From JBEGTT01 sp041179245 (lineage in GTDB: Bacteria; Pseudomonadota; Gammaproteobacteria; Burkholderiales; Rhodocyclaceae), in NCBI GenBank assembly GCA_041179245.1, contig JBEGTT010000139.1:1-28614 (forward strand): a DNA stretch of 28,614 nt, read 5' to 3'. Positions within the stretch are counted from its first letter, which is position 1. Each line of letters begins with the position of its first letter. Shown here piece by piece: positions 1 through 7,441 of this stretch. The notes beneath the pieces were generated by a model. The model was given only the letters and a program-made list of their open reading frames with translations, was not told where the DNA came from and ran no database searches. The translations under genes were made by a program, and so were the position numbers.

Positions 1-43
1 GATAGTGAGCATCTCGCTTGCGAAAGTAGGTCACCGCCAGGCA
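1..43 (+). rRNA. rrf: 5S ribosomal RNA, 3' end (partial)
   Basis: The first ~43 bases match the 3' part of bacterial 5S rRNA: a GATAGTGAGC-like segment, then GCGAAAGTAGGTCACCG and the closing CCAGGC that pairs with the 5' end of the molecule (E. coli ends GAGAGTAGGGAACTGCCAGGC). The 5' two thirds lie outside the window. It implies that an rRNA operon on the plus strand enters from the left and ends here. The strong terminator a few bases downstream supports this. The exact mature 3' end, between about 41 and 44, cannot be fixed by eye. Confidence 0.9.
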
Positions 44-46
44 CCC

Positions 47-82
47 AAAAAAAGCCCTCTGTATAAAATACAGAGGGCTTTC
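47..82. terminator. Intrinsic terminator after the rRNA operon, probably bidirectional
   Basis: A perfect 13-bp inverted repeat (arms 51-63 and 69-81, AAAGCCCTCTGTA and its complement) can extend by one more pair, leaving an AAA loop. The plus strand ends in CTTTCT. On the minus strand the hairpin is followed by TTTTTTT (complement of the A run at 47-53). It lies between the 5S gene (+) and the converging xerD gene (-), so it can stop transcription from both sides. Confidence 0.85.
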
Positions 83-147
83 TCCGTCTACATATCCAAT
101 CCCACAACTCTAATATCAACAATCCCACTGATACCCATTCCCGCTAC

Positions 148-1077
148 CTAACCTCGAGGGTGATGGGCTTTGTGTAACGTTCTAAGCCGCTCTCCTGCAA
201 CATGCACATAGATCTGCGTTGTCGTTATATCCGCATGACCAAGTAACATCTGCACAACGCGTAAATCTGCGCCGTGATTTAATAAGTGCGTTGCAAATGC
301 ATGCCGTAAAACATGCGGAGATATCTTGGTGGTCGATATGCCAGCCTGAATCGCGTAGCGATTGATTAGCGTCCAGAACATTTGTCGAGTCATTGGCCCG
401 CAGCGGGAAGTGACAAACAAACTGTCGCATAGTTGATCTCGCAGGATTTGTTGTCGTCCCGCCGAATGATATTGCCGTATCCAGTCGGTGGAAATTTCTC
501 CAAGCGGTACGAGTCTCTCTTTGTTTCCTTTTCCGAATACCCTAATGACACCATCAACCAAATTCACTTCATGGGTTTTGAGATTAACGAGTTCTGAAAC
601 ACGCAATCCTGTTGCATAGAGCGTTTCGAGCATCGCTCGGTCGCGCAAGCCGAGCGGTATCGCAGTATTAGGCGCTGCAAGGAGATTTTCTACATCCTTT
701 TCAGATAAAACCTTTGGCAAGCCTGCTGCCTGAAACGGGTTCGATAGTTTTAGTGTGGGATCAACGGTAATTCTGCCTCTGCTGAGTTGCCAACGATAAA
801 ACCTTCGTAAGCTACTAAGGTAACGGGATTGAGATTTTGGTCTGAGTTTGCGAGCAAGCTCTGCAACAAAACCTAAAAGTTCAACTTCTGACACGCAGAG
901 AAGAGTTGTTTTGTTCTTGCCTAATAGCCATTTGGCAAATTGTGAAATATCAGAGCGATAGCTATCCAAACTAGTTTTTGCAAGCCCATCCTCTAGCCAA
1001 AGGGCATCGCAAAATTGATCGATTGCATTGCTGTCGACAACTGACATAGTTGCTTGGCTATCCGCTGTTAGTGGCAT
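148..1077 (-). CDS. xerD: Site-specific tyrosine recombinase XerD
   Basis: This is a 309-aa tyrosine recombinase. XerD acts with XerC at the chromosomal dif site, under FtsK control, to resolve chromosome dimers. An N-terminal SAM-like core-binding domain (about residues 15-110) precedes the catalytic domain. All six catalytic positions are visible: R159 (ATGLRVSEL), K183, H255 and R258 (HVLRHAFATHLL), H281 (LGHADI) and nucleophile Y290. The C-terminus (GERLRTLHKAHHPRG) resembles XerD more than XerC. Residue numbers run 11 above E. coli XerD, so the true start may be Met11 (base 1047), giving 299 aa. The ATG at 1077 is used here because it begins one base after the ogt stop. It is probably co-transcribed with ogt. 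Nothing suggests an integron or phage integrase. Confidence 0.93.
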   Translation of the reverse strand: MPLTADSQATMSVVDSNAIDQFCDALWLEDGLAKTSLDSYRSDISQFAKWLLGKNKTTLLCVSEVELLGFVAELARKLRPKSQSRYLSSLRRFYRWQLSRGRITVDPTLKLSNPFQAAGLPKVLSEKDVENLLAAPNTAIPLGLRDRAMLETLYATGLRVSELVNLKTHEVNLVDGVIRVFGKGNKERLVPLGEISTDWIRQYHSAGRQQILRDQLCDSLFVTSRCGPMTRQMFWTLINRYAIQAGISTTKISPHVLRHAFATHLLNHGADLRVVQMLLGHADITTTQIYVHVAGERLRTLHKAHHPRG

Positions 1078-1078
1078 G

Positions 1079-1591
1079 CTACTGAGACTCTCTTACCAGT
1101 AGCCATTGCTTAATTCCCATCAAGTCTCCGCTGACTGAATGATTAAATCCGCCTAAACCAGAGGCGCTAAGCACGCGATGGCAAGGAACAATAATCGGCA
1201 ACGGATTGTCTCCGCAAGCCTGCCCTACAGCGCGGGGGGCGTTTTTAAGGGCTTTTGCTAAGTCTCCGTAACGGCGTGTTTCGCCGCACGGAATGGCAGA
1301 GATTTGCGCCCAAACTGCGTGTCGAAAAATCGTTCCTTGGGGTTTGATGGGTAAAGTAAATTGGTGGGATGGATTGTTTAGCCATCGTTTAAGTTGATCG
1401 ACCGTTAAAGCCAGTACGCTATTCCTCGGCTCAAGTTCGATTTCAATAGGATCATTCGTTACGAACTCAATGCTGACCAAATGTTGATGAGTAGCGGTTA
1501 AACGCAGCCAGAAAAAGCCACATTCAAAGTAGGCAATAGCCTGCTCTTCATTCAGATGTGCCCCTAAGGCAGAGGATTTAAGGAATCTCAT
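1079..1591 (-). CDS. ogt: Methylated-DNA--protein-cysteine methyltransferase
   Basis: A 170-aa suicide DNA-repair protein. It transfers the alkyl group from O6-alkylguanine (or O4-alkylthymine) to its own cysteine and is not regenerated. The active-site motif IVPCHRV places the acceptor at C137. It is preceded by the helix-turn-helix region with the arginine finger (PRAVGQA, R120) and YGDLAKAL. It has the length of a stand-alone Ogt/MGMT and lacks the Ada AraC-type domain, so it is unlikely to be an autoregulated adaptive-response activator. The N-terminal half is a poorly conserved RNase-H-like domain. It is first of a two-gene unit with xerD (one base between stop and start) and diverges from dnaE across 45 bases. 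No good Shine-Dalgarno is seen. Confidence 0.93.
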   Translation of the reverse strand: MRFLKSSALGAHLNEEQAIAYFECGFFWLRLTATHQHLVSIEFVTNDPIEIELEPRNSVLALTVDQLKRWLNNPSHQFTLPIKPQGTIFRHAVWAQISAIPCGETRRYGDLAKALKNAPRAVGQACGDNPLPIIVPCHRVLSASGLGGFNHSVSGDLMGIKQWLLVRESQ

Positions 1592-1601
1592 GTGCTATAT
1601 G

Positions 1602-1629
1602 TTAAGCGATAGGCACAGCAAGGTAAAAT
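1602..1629 (+). promoter_or_regulatory. Possible dnaE promoter
   Basis: In the 45-base ogt/dnaE gap, TAAAAT (1624-1629) is a fair -10 box. A weak TTAAGC (1602-1607) sits 16 bases upstream as a possible -35. Transcription would then begin almost at the dnaE ATG (1637), giving an almost leaderless mRNA. This agrees with the lack of a Shine-Dalgarno at normal distance (the only AAGG is about 15 bases away). Tentative. Confidence 0.2.
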
Positions 1630-1636
1630 CAGCACC

Positions 1637-4600
1637 ATGCCAGTCCAAACTATAGCCCCGACTTCTCCCCAGCTTCCTCAATTCGTTCACCTACGATTGC
1701 ACAGTGAGTTCTCTATTACTGATGGCATGGTGCGCATGGATGTAGGGAAAAACCATGATTGCCCCCCGATATTACGGGCCTTTGACGATCAAATGCCCGC
1801 GCTGGCGTTGACTGATCTAGGGAATTTGTTTGGTCTAGTCAAATTCTATAGTGCTGCTTTGAACAAAGGCATTAAGCCAATTGTTGGTGCAGATTGTTGG
1901 GTGTCTAACCCGGACGAACCAGATCGTCCGTTTCGTCTGCTGCTTCTCGTTAAACATCGGCGGGGGTATCAACAGCTTTGTGAATTGCTCACCAAAGCCT
2001 ACATTTGCGAAAACCGCCCTGAAAAAGCAGAAATTCTTCCCCAGTGGTTTGGGGAAATAGGCTGCGACGGTTTAATCGCCTTGTCTGGTGCCGCCGATGG
2101 TGATGTTGGTAGCGCATTGCTTGCCGGCAATGGCGAGTTGGCGACTGAGCGGGCCAAGGTGTGGTCCGCTATTTTTCCCGATGCCTTCTATCTAGAAGTG
2201 CAGCGTTATGGGCAGTCTCAGCAGGATGTTTTAGTTAATGCTACCGCTGATCTTGCGGGTGAGCTAAGTATCCCGCTGGTGGCAACTCATCCGATACAGT
2301 TTCTTGACCGAGCAGATTTTCGAGCGCACGAAGCCCGGATTTGTATCGCAGAAGGTTACGCTTTAGGGGACGCTCGCCGCCCACGCCCTTATACCCAAGA
2401 GCAGTATTTCAAAACGCAAGCTGAAATGGCCGAGCTGTTTTCTGACTTGCCAGAAGCGCTTACTAATTCTGTTGAAATTGCTAAGCGCTGCAATATTGCC
2501 CTAACGCTGGGCGTCAATTTTCTCCCTGATTTTCCAATTCCCGACGGTATGACTGTCAGTGAATTTTTGCTTAAGGTTGCGCAGGAAGGATTGGAAAAGC
2601 GGTTATTGGAGCTGTATCCAGAAGTGGAGGAGCGGGAGCGTCGTCGGACTGAGTACGATGAAAGGTTAGTCTTCGAGTGTAATACCATTATTCAGATGGG
2701 TTTTCCTGGCTACTTCCTGATTGTGGCTGACTTCATTAACTGGGCTAAGAACAACGGCGTGCCGGTTGGTCCGGGTCGCGGTTCTGGTGCGGGTTCCTTG
2801 GTGGCGTACAGCTTGCGGATTACCGACTTGGACCCACTGGCTTACGCGCTGTTGTTTGAGCGTTTTCTGAATCCTGAGCGGGTTTCGATGCCCGACTTTG
2901 ATATTGATTTCTGCCAAGACAATCGTTGGCGGGTTATTGAGTATGTTCGCCAGCGTTACGGCGCCGATGCGGTGAGCCAGATTGTCACCTTTGGTACGAT
3001 GTCCTCAAAAGCCGTTGTCCGTGACGTTGGGCGGGTACTGGAATTGCCCTATTCGTTGTGTGACCGAATATCCAAGCTGATTCCCGTACAGGCTAACAAG
3101 CCGGTGTCCTTGACGGAAGCGCTAGAGCAAGAGCCAGTTCTTCGCGAAATGATGGAAGACGAGCGTGACGGCGAATCCATTCAGCAGTTATTTGATTTGG
3201 CGCAACGCCTAGAGGACTTGACCCGAAACGTAGGGATGCATGCCGGGGGAGTATTAATCGCACCCGGCAAGATCACCGATTTTTGCCCTATTTATCAGGC
3301 TACGGGCAACGATGCCTCGCCCGTTTCACAGTTCGATAAAGATGATGTGGAAAAAGCCGGGTTGGTGAAGTTCGACTTTTTGGGCTTGCGTAACCTAACG
3401 ACGATTGAACTGGCTGTCGAATACATCCGTCGAATGACCGGCGAGAAACTTGATTTGATGTCGCTTGGCTTCAATGACCCAGCGGCCTACCAAATTCTGA
3501 AGGATGCCAATACAACCGCTATCTTCCAGGTTGAATCGGAAGGGATGAAAAAGCTGTTGAAAAAGCTAGCCCCAGATCGTTTTGAAGACATCATCGCGGT
3601 ATTGGCGCTATACCGCCCCGGTCCACTGGGTTCAGGGATGGTGGATGACTTTATTCTGCGTAAAAAGGGTCAGCAGAAGATCGACTATTTCCATCCCGAC
3701 TTGACCGCTTCGCTCGCGCCAACTTATGGCGTGATCGTGTATCAAGAGCAGGTCATGCAGATCTCGCAGATCATCGGGGGTTATACCTTGGGTGGCGCAG
3801 ATATGTTGCGTCGGGCGATGGGTAAGAAAAAGCCAGAGGAAATGGCCTTACACCGCGAGACGATCGCTGCTGGTGCTAAGGAAAAAGGTTACGACCCGGC
3901 TCTGGCCGAGCAGTTGTTTGATCTGATGACCAAGTTTGCTGAATACGGCTTTAACAAATCACATACGGCGGCTTACGCTGTGGTGACCTATCAAACGGCT
4001 TGGCTCAAGGCGCACCACCCGGCAGCTTTTATGGCCGCTACTTTGTCATCCGATATGGACAATACCGATACGGTAAAGATCTTCGTTGATGACACCCTGA
4101 GAAACAAGGTTCGATTACTGGGGCCGGACGTGAATGTGTCGGCCTATAAATTCGAACCGGTTGATGACAAAACCATTCGTTACGGTTTGGGCGCGGTCAA
4201 GGGAACCGGCGAGCAGGCGGTCAACGTCATTCTTAAGACCAGAACTAGCGAAGGACCGTTCAAGGATTTATTTGATTTTTGTCTGCGCTGTGACAAAAGG
4301 CAGGTCAATCGCCGCACCATTGAAGCACTGATTCGCGCTGGTGGATTTGACAGTATCGATGCCGATCGAGCCAAGTTGCTCGGCTCAGTTTCCCTAGCAA
4401 TGGAGGCGGCCGAGCAGGCTGGACGCAATGTTCATCAGGGTGGGTTGTTTGATGATGCGCCAGCGGAAGAGTCACATGCGCCGACTTATTTGGTCGTTGA
4501 TCCGTGGTCGAGCAAGACAAAGTTAATGCAAGAAAAGCTGGCGCTGGGCTTTTTCTTTTCAGGACATCCTTATGACAACGTTAAGGCGGAGCTGTCCCGT

Positions 4601-5155
4601 TGTATTCGCCGCAGCCTGCATCAGTTAGAACCGGCGAAGGAATTGACCTTGTTGGCAGGCGTCGTCGTCGGCATGCGAACCCAAATGACCCGCCGAGGAA
4701 AAATGCTGTTCCTGCAAGTGGATGATGGTACGGGCATGTTAGAAGTTTCGGTTTTCAACGAGTTGTATGAAACCGAGAAAAACAAAATTGTGACGGACGA
4801 AGTGCTCGTGATTGAAGGCAAAGTGAGTTACGACGATTTTTCCGGTGGAAACCGGGTTGTCGCGGACAAGTTGATGACGCTGGCTGAAGTGCGGGGTCGA
4901 TTTGCCAAGTTCCTGCAACTCAATTTGGCGCTCAAGACGCCCGCAGACATTGAGGTTTTACGGGGGCTATTGGCGAAATTTCCAGGGAGTACACCGGTTC
5001 GCCTTGGGTACCAAAATACCTCTGCTTTGTGTGAGTTAGTCTTAGGCGATCAATGGCGGGTTGCGTTAGAGGACAGTCTGATCGATGCCCTGCGTGGGTG
5101 GCAGGCGTGTGAAGGGGCCGTCGGTTCTGAAAAAGTGAAAATTACCTATAGCTAA
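1637..5155 (+). CDS. dnaE: DNA polymerase III subunit alpha
   Basis: Replicative polymerase, 1172 aa, close to the ~1160 aa of proteobacterial DnaE. Order: PHP domain from about residue 16 (HLRLHSEFSITDG); polymerase core with the palm motif GPGRGSGAGS and the catalytic acidic motif PDFDIDF near residues 417-423; a third acidic residue in VKFDFLGL near 577; beta-clamp-binding and helix-hairpin-helix regions; a C-terminal OB fold near 1005-1080; and a short tau-binding tail. The start is the ATG at 1637, since the PHP domain follows immediately. The gene has no coupled partner. It converges on rsmI with overlapping stops (TAA at 5153-5155 against the rsmI stop at 5152-5154). There is no polC-type exonuclease insertion, so proofreading must come from a separate epsilon subunit. 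Confidence 0.98.
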   Translation: MPVQTIAPTSPQLPQFVHLRLHSEFSITDGMVRMDVGKNHDCPPILRAFDDQMPALALTDLGNLFGLVKFYSAALNKGIKPIVGADCWVSNPDEPDRPFRLLLLVKHRRGYQQLCELLTKAYICENRPEKAEILPQWFGEIGCDGLIALSGAADGDVGSALLAGNGELATERAKVWSAIFPDAFYLEVQRYGQSQQDVLVNATADLAGELSIPLVATHPIQFLDRADFRAHEARICIAEGYALGDARRPRPYTQEQYFKTQAEMAELFSDLPEALTNSVEIAKRCNIALTLGVNFLPDFPIPDGMTVSEFLLKVAQEGLEKRLLELYPEVEERERRRTEYDERLVFECNTIIQMGFPGYFLIVADFINWAKNNGVPVGPGRGSGAGSLVAYSLRITDLDPLAYALLFERFLNPERVSMPDFDIDFCQDNRWRVIEYVRQRYGADAVSQIVTFGTMSSKAVVRDVGRVLELPYSLCDRISKLIPVQANKPVSLTEALEQEPVLREMMEDERDGESIQQLFDLAQRLEDLTRNVGMHAGGVLIAPGKITDFCPIYQATGNDASPVSQFDKDDVEKAGLVKFDFLGLRNLTTIELAVEYIRRMTGEKLDLMSLGFNDPAAYQILKDANTTAIFQVESEGMKKLLKKLAPDRFEDIIAVLALYRPGPLGSGMVDDFILRKKGQQKIDYFHPDLTASLAPTYGVIVYQEQVMQISQIIGGYTLGGADMLRRAMGKKKPEEMALHRETIAAGAKEKGYDPALAEQLFDLMTKFAEYGFNKSHTAAYAVVTYQTAWLKAHHPAAFMAATLSSDMDNTDTVKIFVDDTLRNKVRLLGPDVNVSAYKFEPVDDKTIRYGLGAVKGTGEQAVNVILKTRTSEGPFKDLFDFCLRCDKRQVNRRTIEALIRAGGFDSIDADRAKLLGSVSLAMEAAEQAGRNVHQGGLFDDAPAEESHAPTYLVVDPWSSKTKLMQEKLALGFFFSGHPYDNVKAELSRCIRRSLHQLEPAKELTLLAGVVVGMRTQMTRRGKMLFLQVDDGTGMLEVSVFNELYETEKNKIVTDEVLVIEGKVSYDDFSGGNRVVADKLMTLAEVRGRFAKFLQLNLALKTPADIEVLRGLLAKFPGSTPVRLGYQNTSALCELVLGDQWRVALEDSLIDALRGWQACEGAVGSEKVKITYS

Positions 5156-6003
5156 CTGGTTTCTTTTAGGCGAATGGCGAAATCGTACAGGGCGTTTTTA
5201 GCTGCGCCCGTAATGGTTGAAGCCAGTTTCGAGGCTTGTTTAACGGGCAGTCCTTCCGCTAATAAAATCTTGAGAACGCGTTCTCCTTCTGCCGAGTCGT
5301 TGCGTGCCGGCGCACCAGACACAATCAATACAAACTCACCTCGTTGGCGATTGGGGTCAGCTTCCAGCCAGCTTAAGCCTTCTTGTAGCGGAAGACGGTG
5401 AATGGTTTCAAAGAGCTTGGTGAGTTCGCGGGCAATGACCAGCGTGCGGTCACCCAGATTACCCAGTACAAGGGCTAGGTCAGCAATCGTTTCCAGCACC
5501 CGATGTGGGGCTTCGTAAAAAACCAATGCGTACGGTGCGGTAACTAGAGATTCAAGCTGTTGTCTGCGCTGGCCTGCTTTGGCTGGCAAAAAACCATAAA
5601 ACAAAAAATGCTCTTCGTTTAAACCAGATGCCGACATGGCGGTTGTGGCTGCGCAGGGGCCGGGCAAAGGTATAACCGGAAAGCCGCTGGCCTGAACAGC
5701 CGCGACAACTTTGGCGCCGGGGTCTGAAATGCCAGGGGTTCCTGCATCAGAAATCAGCGCAACCGCTTCACCTGCCTGTAATTTTTCAATAATTCGATTC
5801 GCGGCTTCATGCTCATTATGCTGATGTGCAGGCAACATTTTGGCTTGCGATCCCAAGTGCTTGAGAAGTGGCGCGCTATGGCGGGTGTCTTCTGCCGCTA
5901 CCCAAGGAACCGTCCGTAAAATTTGTTCCGCCCGATGGCTGATGTCAGCCAAGTTCCCTAATGGCGTGGGAACAATATACAATGCACAAAATTCTTTTGT
6001 CAT
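5152..6003 (-). CDS. rsmI: 16S rRNA (cytidine(1402)-2'-O)-methyltransferase
   Basis: A 283-aa SAM-dependent methyltransferase of the tetrapyrrole-methylase fold. RsmI 2'-O-methylates C1402 in the decoding centre of 16S rRNA. Motifs are IVPTPLGNLADIS near the N-terminus, AEDTRH (residues 37-42), the SAM-binding ISDAGTPGISDPG (84-96), and PGPCAATTAMSASGL. Length matches the family (~285 aa). It faces away from yraN with only 18 bases between start codons, as in gamma-proteobacteria where rsmI diverges from the lpoA-yraN operon. Any promoter for either gene must lie inside the other's coding sequence. The 3' end overlaps the dnaE stop and no hairpin terminator separates the two. Confidence 0.96.
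   Translation of the reverse strand: MTKEFCALYIVPTPLGNLADISHRAEQILRTVPWVAAEDTRHSAPLLKHLGSQAKMLPAHQHNEHEAANRIIEKLQAGEAVALISDAGTPGISDPGAKVVAAVQASGFPVIPLPGPCAATTAMSASGLNEEHFLFYGFLPAKAGQRRQQLESLVTAPYALVFYEAPHRVLETIADLALVLGNLGDRTLVIARELTKLFETIHRLPLQEGLSWLEADPNRQRGEFVLIVSGAPARNDSAEGERVLKILLAEGLPVKQASKLASTITGAAKNALYDFAIRLKETS
5978..5983 (+). promoter_or_regulatory. Possible -10 box for yraN
   Basis: TACAAT (five of six consensus bases) lies about 39 bases before the yraN ATG, inside the start of the divergent rsmI gene. A -35 is not clear (TTCCCT at 5954-5959, 18-base spacer). A small perfect inverted repeat, ACAAAA-TTC-TTTTGT (5986-6000), lies between this box and the gene, within the first six rsmI codons. 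Tentative. Confidence 0.22.
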
Positions 6004-6021
6004 AAGTTGATTTCTGATTTA

Positions 6022-6399
6022 ATGCCTAAATTAAGCCGGTCTCGGAACCATAACACGGATGGAAAAGCCGCTGAACAGATTGCTGCAGAGTTCCTGCAGG
6101 ATCAGGGATTGGTGCTGGTTGCGCGTAATTTCCGGGTCAGGGGAGGTGAAGTCGACCTGATTTGCCGAGATGGGCCGACGCTGGTGTTTGTGGAGGTTCG
6201 ATTACGTCGTCACGACGGCTATGGTGGGGCACTGGAAAGCATCACTTATCGTAAGCAGCAGAAAGTTATTATGGCTGCCCGGCATTATTTGGTGCGCTTA
6301 GGTCGTGACTATCCTTGCCGGTTTGATTGTGTGCTGCTGTCTGATCTGTCGTGGCGCACGCTGGAGTGGATTCGTGATGCCTTTGCTCCTGAAGATTAA
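6022..6399 (+). CDS. yraN: YraN/UPF0102 family putative endonuclease-fold protein
   Basis: A 125-aa member of UPF0102 (YraN), a widespread family with a restriction-endonuclease-like fold and no firmly established role. The core motif GGEVDLI near residue 42, followed by LVFVEVRLR near 56, corresponds to the GExDLI...VEVK signature of Holliday-junction-resolvase-like nucleases. Here the usual lysine position reads arginine. The conserved GGALESITYRKQQK helix follows. I choose the ATG at 6022. A TTG at 6007 would add five residues and neither has a good Shine-Dalgarno. First gene of the envelope cluster; its last 23 bases overlap the next gene. Position next to rsmI matches E. coli, except that lpoA is missing between them. 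Confidence 0.9.
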   Translation: MPKLSRSRNHNTDGKAAEQIAAEFLQDQGLVLVARNFRVRGGEVDLICRDGPTLVFVEVRLRRHDGYGGALESITYRKQQKVIMAARHYLVRLGRDYPCRFDCVLLSDLSWRTLEWIRDAFAPED

Positions 6400-6802
6400 G
6401 CGCGGTGGCGTACTGAGGCGGCTCTGGACGCTGTGGCTGTTAAGTGTTTGCTTTCCCATTGGTGTTTTGGCCGAGACAGCCATTCCTGTTGGGCAGGTAC
6501 GTATGCTGATACAGGAGTCACCTCTGGCAGGGAGTCAGTACCATGACCTAGGCCAAAAATGGGAACTGATTACGGTTGGGGCTGATCTGACCTTACGGAG
6601 AGAGCCGGGAAATCCACATGATGTACGAGCTATTCGCGTGGAGTGGCAAGGCAACTTATTAGGGTATGTCCCCCGGCGAGAAAACCGCGCTGTCGCGGTT
6701 GCGATGGACGAAGGTGATGAATTGGTTGCCAAGGTAACCGCCCTTCGCCCTCATCGTAATCCTTGGTTACGAGTTCGGTTTGCCGTTTATTCAGTACTCT
6801 AA
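6377..6802 (+). CDS. Exported HIRAN-domain protein
   Basis: A 141-aa protein from the ATG at 6377. This start is preferred because the open frame upstream lies inside yraN and because it places a typical signal peptide at the N-terminus: basic MPLLLKIKRGGVLRRL, a hydrophobic core, then a likely cleavage after VLA near residue 31. The mature part is one HIRAN domain: SPLAGSQYHDLG, then the hallmark LRREPGNPHDVRAIRV and GNLLGYVPRRENRAVA. HIRAN domains are best known as 3'-end single-strand DNA-binding modules in HLTF/Rad5 helicases, so a predicted periplasmic copy is odd. It overlaps yraN by 23 bases and precedes gmhA by 45. No helicase or nuclease motif is present. Function unknown. Confidence 0.85.
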   Translation: MPLLLKIKRGGVLRRLWTLWLLSVCFPIGVLAETAIPVGQVRMLIQESPLAGSQYHDLGQKWELITVGADLTLRREPGNPHDVRAIRVEWQGNLLGYVPRRENRAVAVAMDEGDELVAKVTALRPHRNPWLRVRFAVYSVL

Positions 6803-6804
6803 GG

Positions 6805-6810
6805 TAGAAT
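6805..6810 (+). promoter_or_regulatory. Possible -10 box for gmhA
   Basis: TAGAAT (five of six consensus bases) begins three bases after the HIRAN stop and 43 bases before the gmhA ATG. TTGCCG (6780-6785) could be a -35, but with a long 19-base spacer. It suggests that gmhA, the BON lipoprotein and rfaE2 can be transcribed independently of yraN. Confidence 0.28.
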
Positions 6811-6847
6811 ATACATTCACAAATTCTTGTAAGTGATTGGAAAATCG

Positions 6848-7441
6848 ATGGATTTGATTGCTCGCGTTTATCAGCATTTTGAAGACAGTGCCCAAGCTAA
6901 GCGGGAATCCGCCGAGATGATGGCCGCACCCGTAGCGGCTGCGATTGAGCTGATGACGAATAGCCTGCTGGCTGACGGCAAGATTCTGGCTTGTGGTAAC
7001 GGAGGCTCGGCGGCTGATGCTCAGCACTTTGCCGCTGAATTAGTGGGCCGATTCGAGGCTGAGCGCCAAGAGCTGGCAGCGATCGCTTTGACCACCGACA
7101 CTTCGATTCTGACGGCGATTGGTAACGACTACGCGTTCGACCAAATTTTTGCTCGTCAGGTACGAGCACTAGGGCGTTCGGGGGATGTGTTATTGGCCAT
7201 CTCCACCTCAGGGAATTCAGGCAACGTCATTGAAGCGATCAAGGCGGCCCATACCAACGATATGCAGGTCATAGCATTCACCGGTAAGGGGGGCGGAGTG
7301 ATCGGTGAAATGCTTAAAGAGGGCGATATTCATCTGTGCGTACCTGTTACGCGGACAGCTCGGATTCAGGAAGTGCACCTATTGATGATTCACTGTCTGT
7401 GTGACGGCATTGATGCGCTTTTGTTAGGAGAAGACGTATGA
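6848..7441 (+). CDS. gmhA: SIS-domain phosphoheptose isomerase GmhA (DiaA-like)
   Basis: A 197-aa SIS-domain protein from the ATG at 6848 (a GTG at 6833 would add five residues). GmhA converts sedoheptulose 7-phosphate to D-glycero-D-manno-heptose 7-phosphate, the first step of ADP-heptose synthesis for LPS inner core. Features are CGNGGSAADAQHFAAELVGR, with metal ligands H60 and E64; the sugar-phosphate SIS motif AISTSGNSGNV; and RIQEVHLLMIH, giving Q174 and H182. These match E. coli GmhA H61, E65, Q172 and H180. The DnaA-binding paralogue DiaA is similar in length (196 aa in E. coli) and occupies the same syntenic place. I favour GmhA because rfaE2, another ADP-heptose gene, is two genes downstream and the metal ligands are complete. 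The last four bases overlap the next start. Confidence 0.88.
   Translation: MDLIARVYQHFEDSAQAKRESAEMMAAPVAAAIELMTNSLLADGKILACGNGGSAADAQHFAAELVGRFEAERQELAAIALTTDTSILTAIGNDYAFDQIFARQVRALGRSGDVLLAISTSGNSGNVIEAIKAAHTNDMQVIAFTGKGGGVIGEMLKEGDIHLCVPVTRTARIQEVHLLMIHCLCDGIDALLLGEDV

Noticed and set aside
148..1077. Integron or phage integrase as evidence of a mobile element
   Set aside because: The C-terminus and length fit housekeeping XerD. No attachment-site repeats or cassette genes nearby.
6305..6376. Longer HIRAN start inside yraN
   Set aside because: The extra residues are a frame shadow of yraN and would bury the signal peptide.
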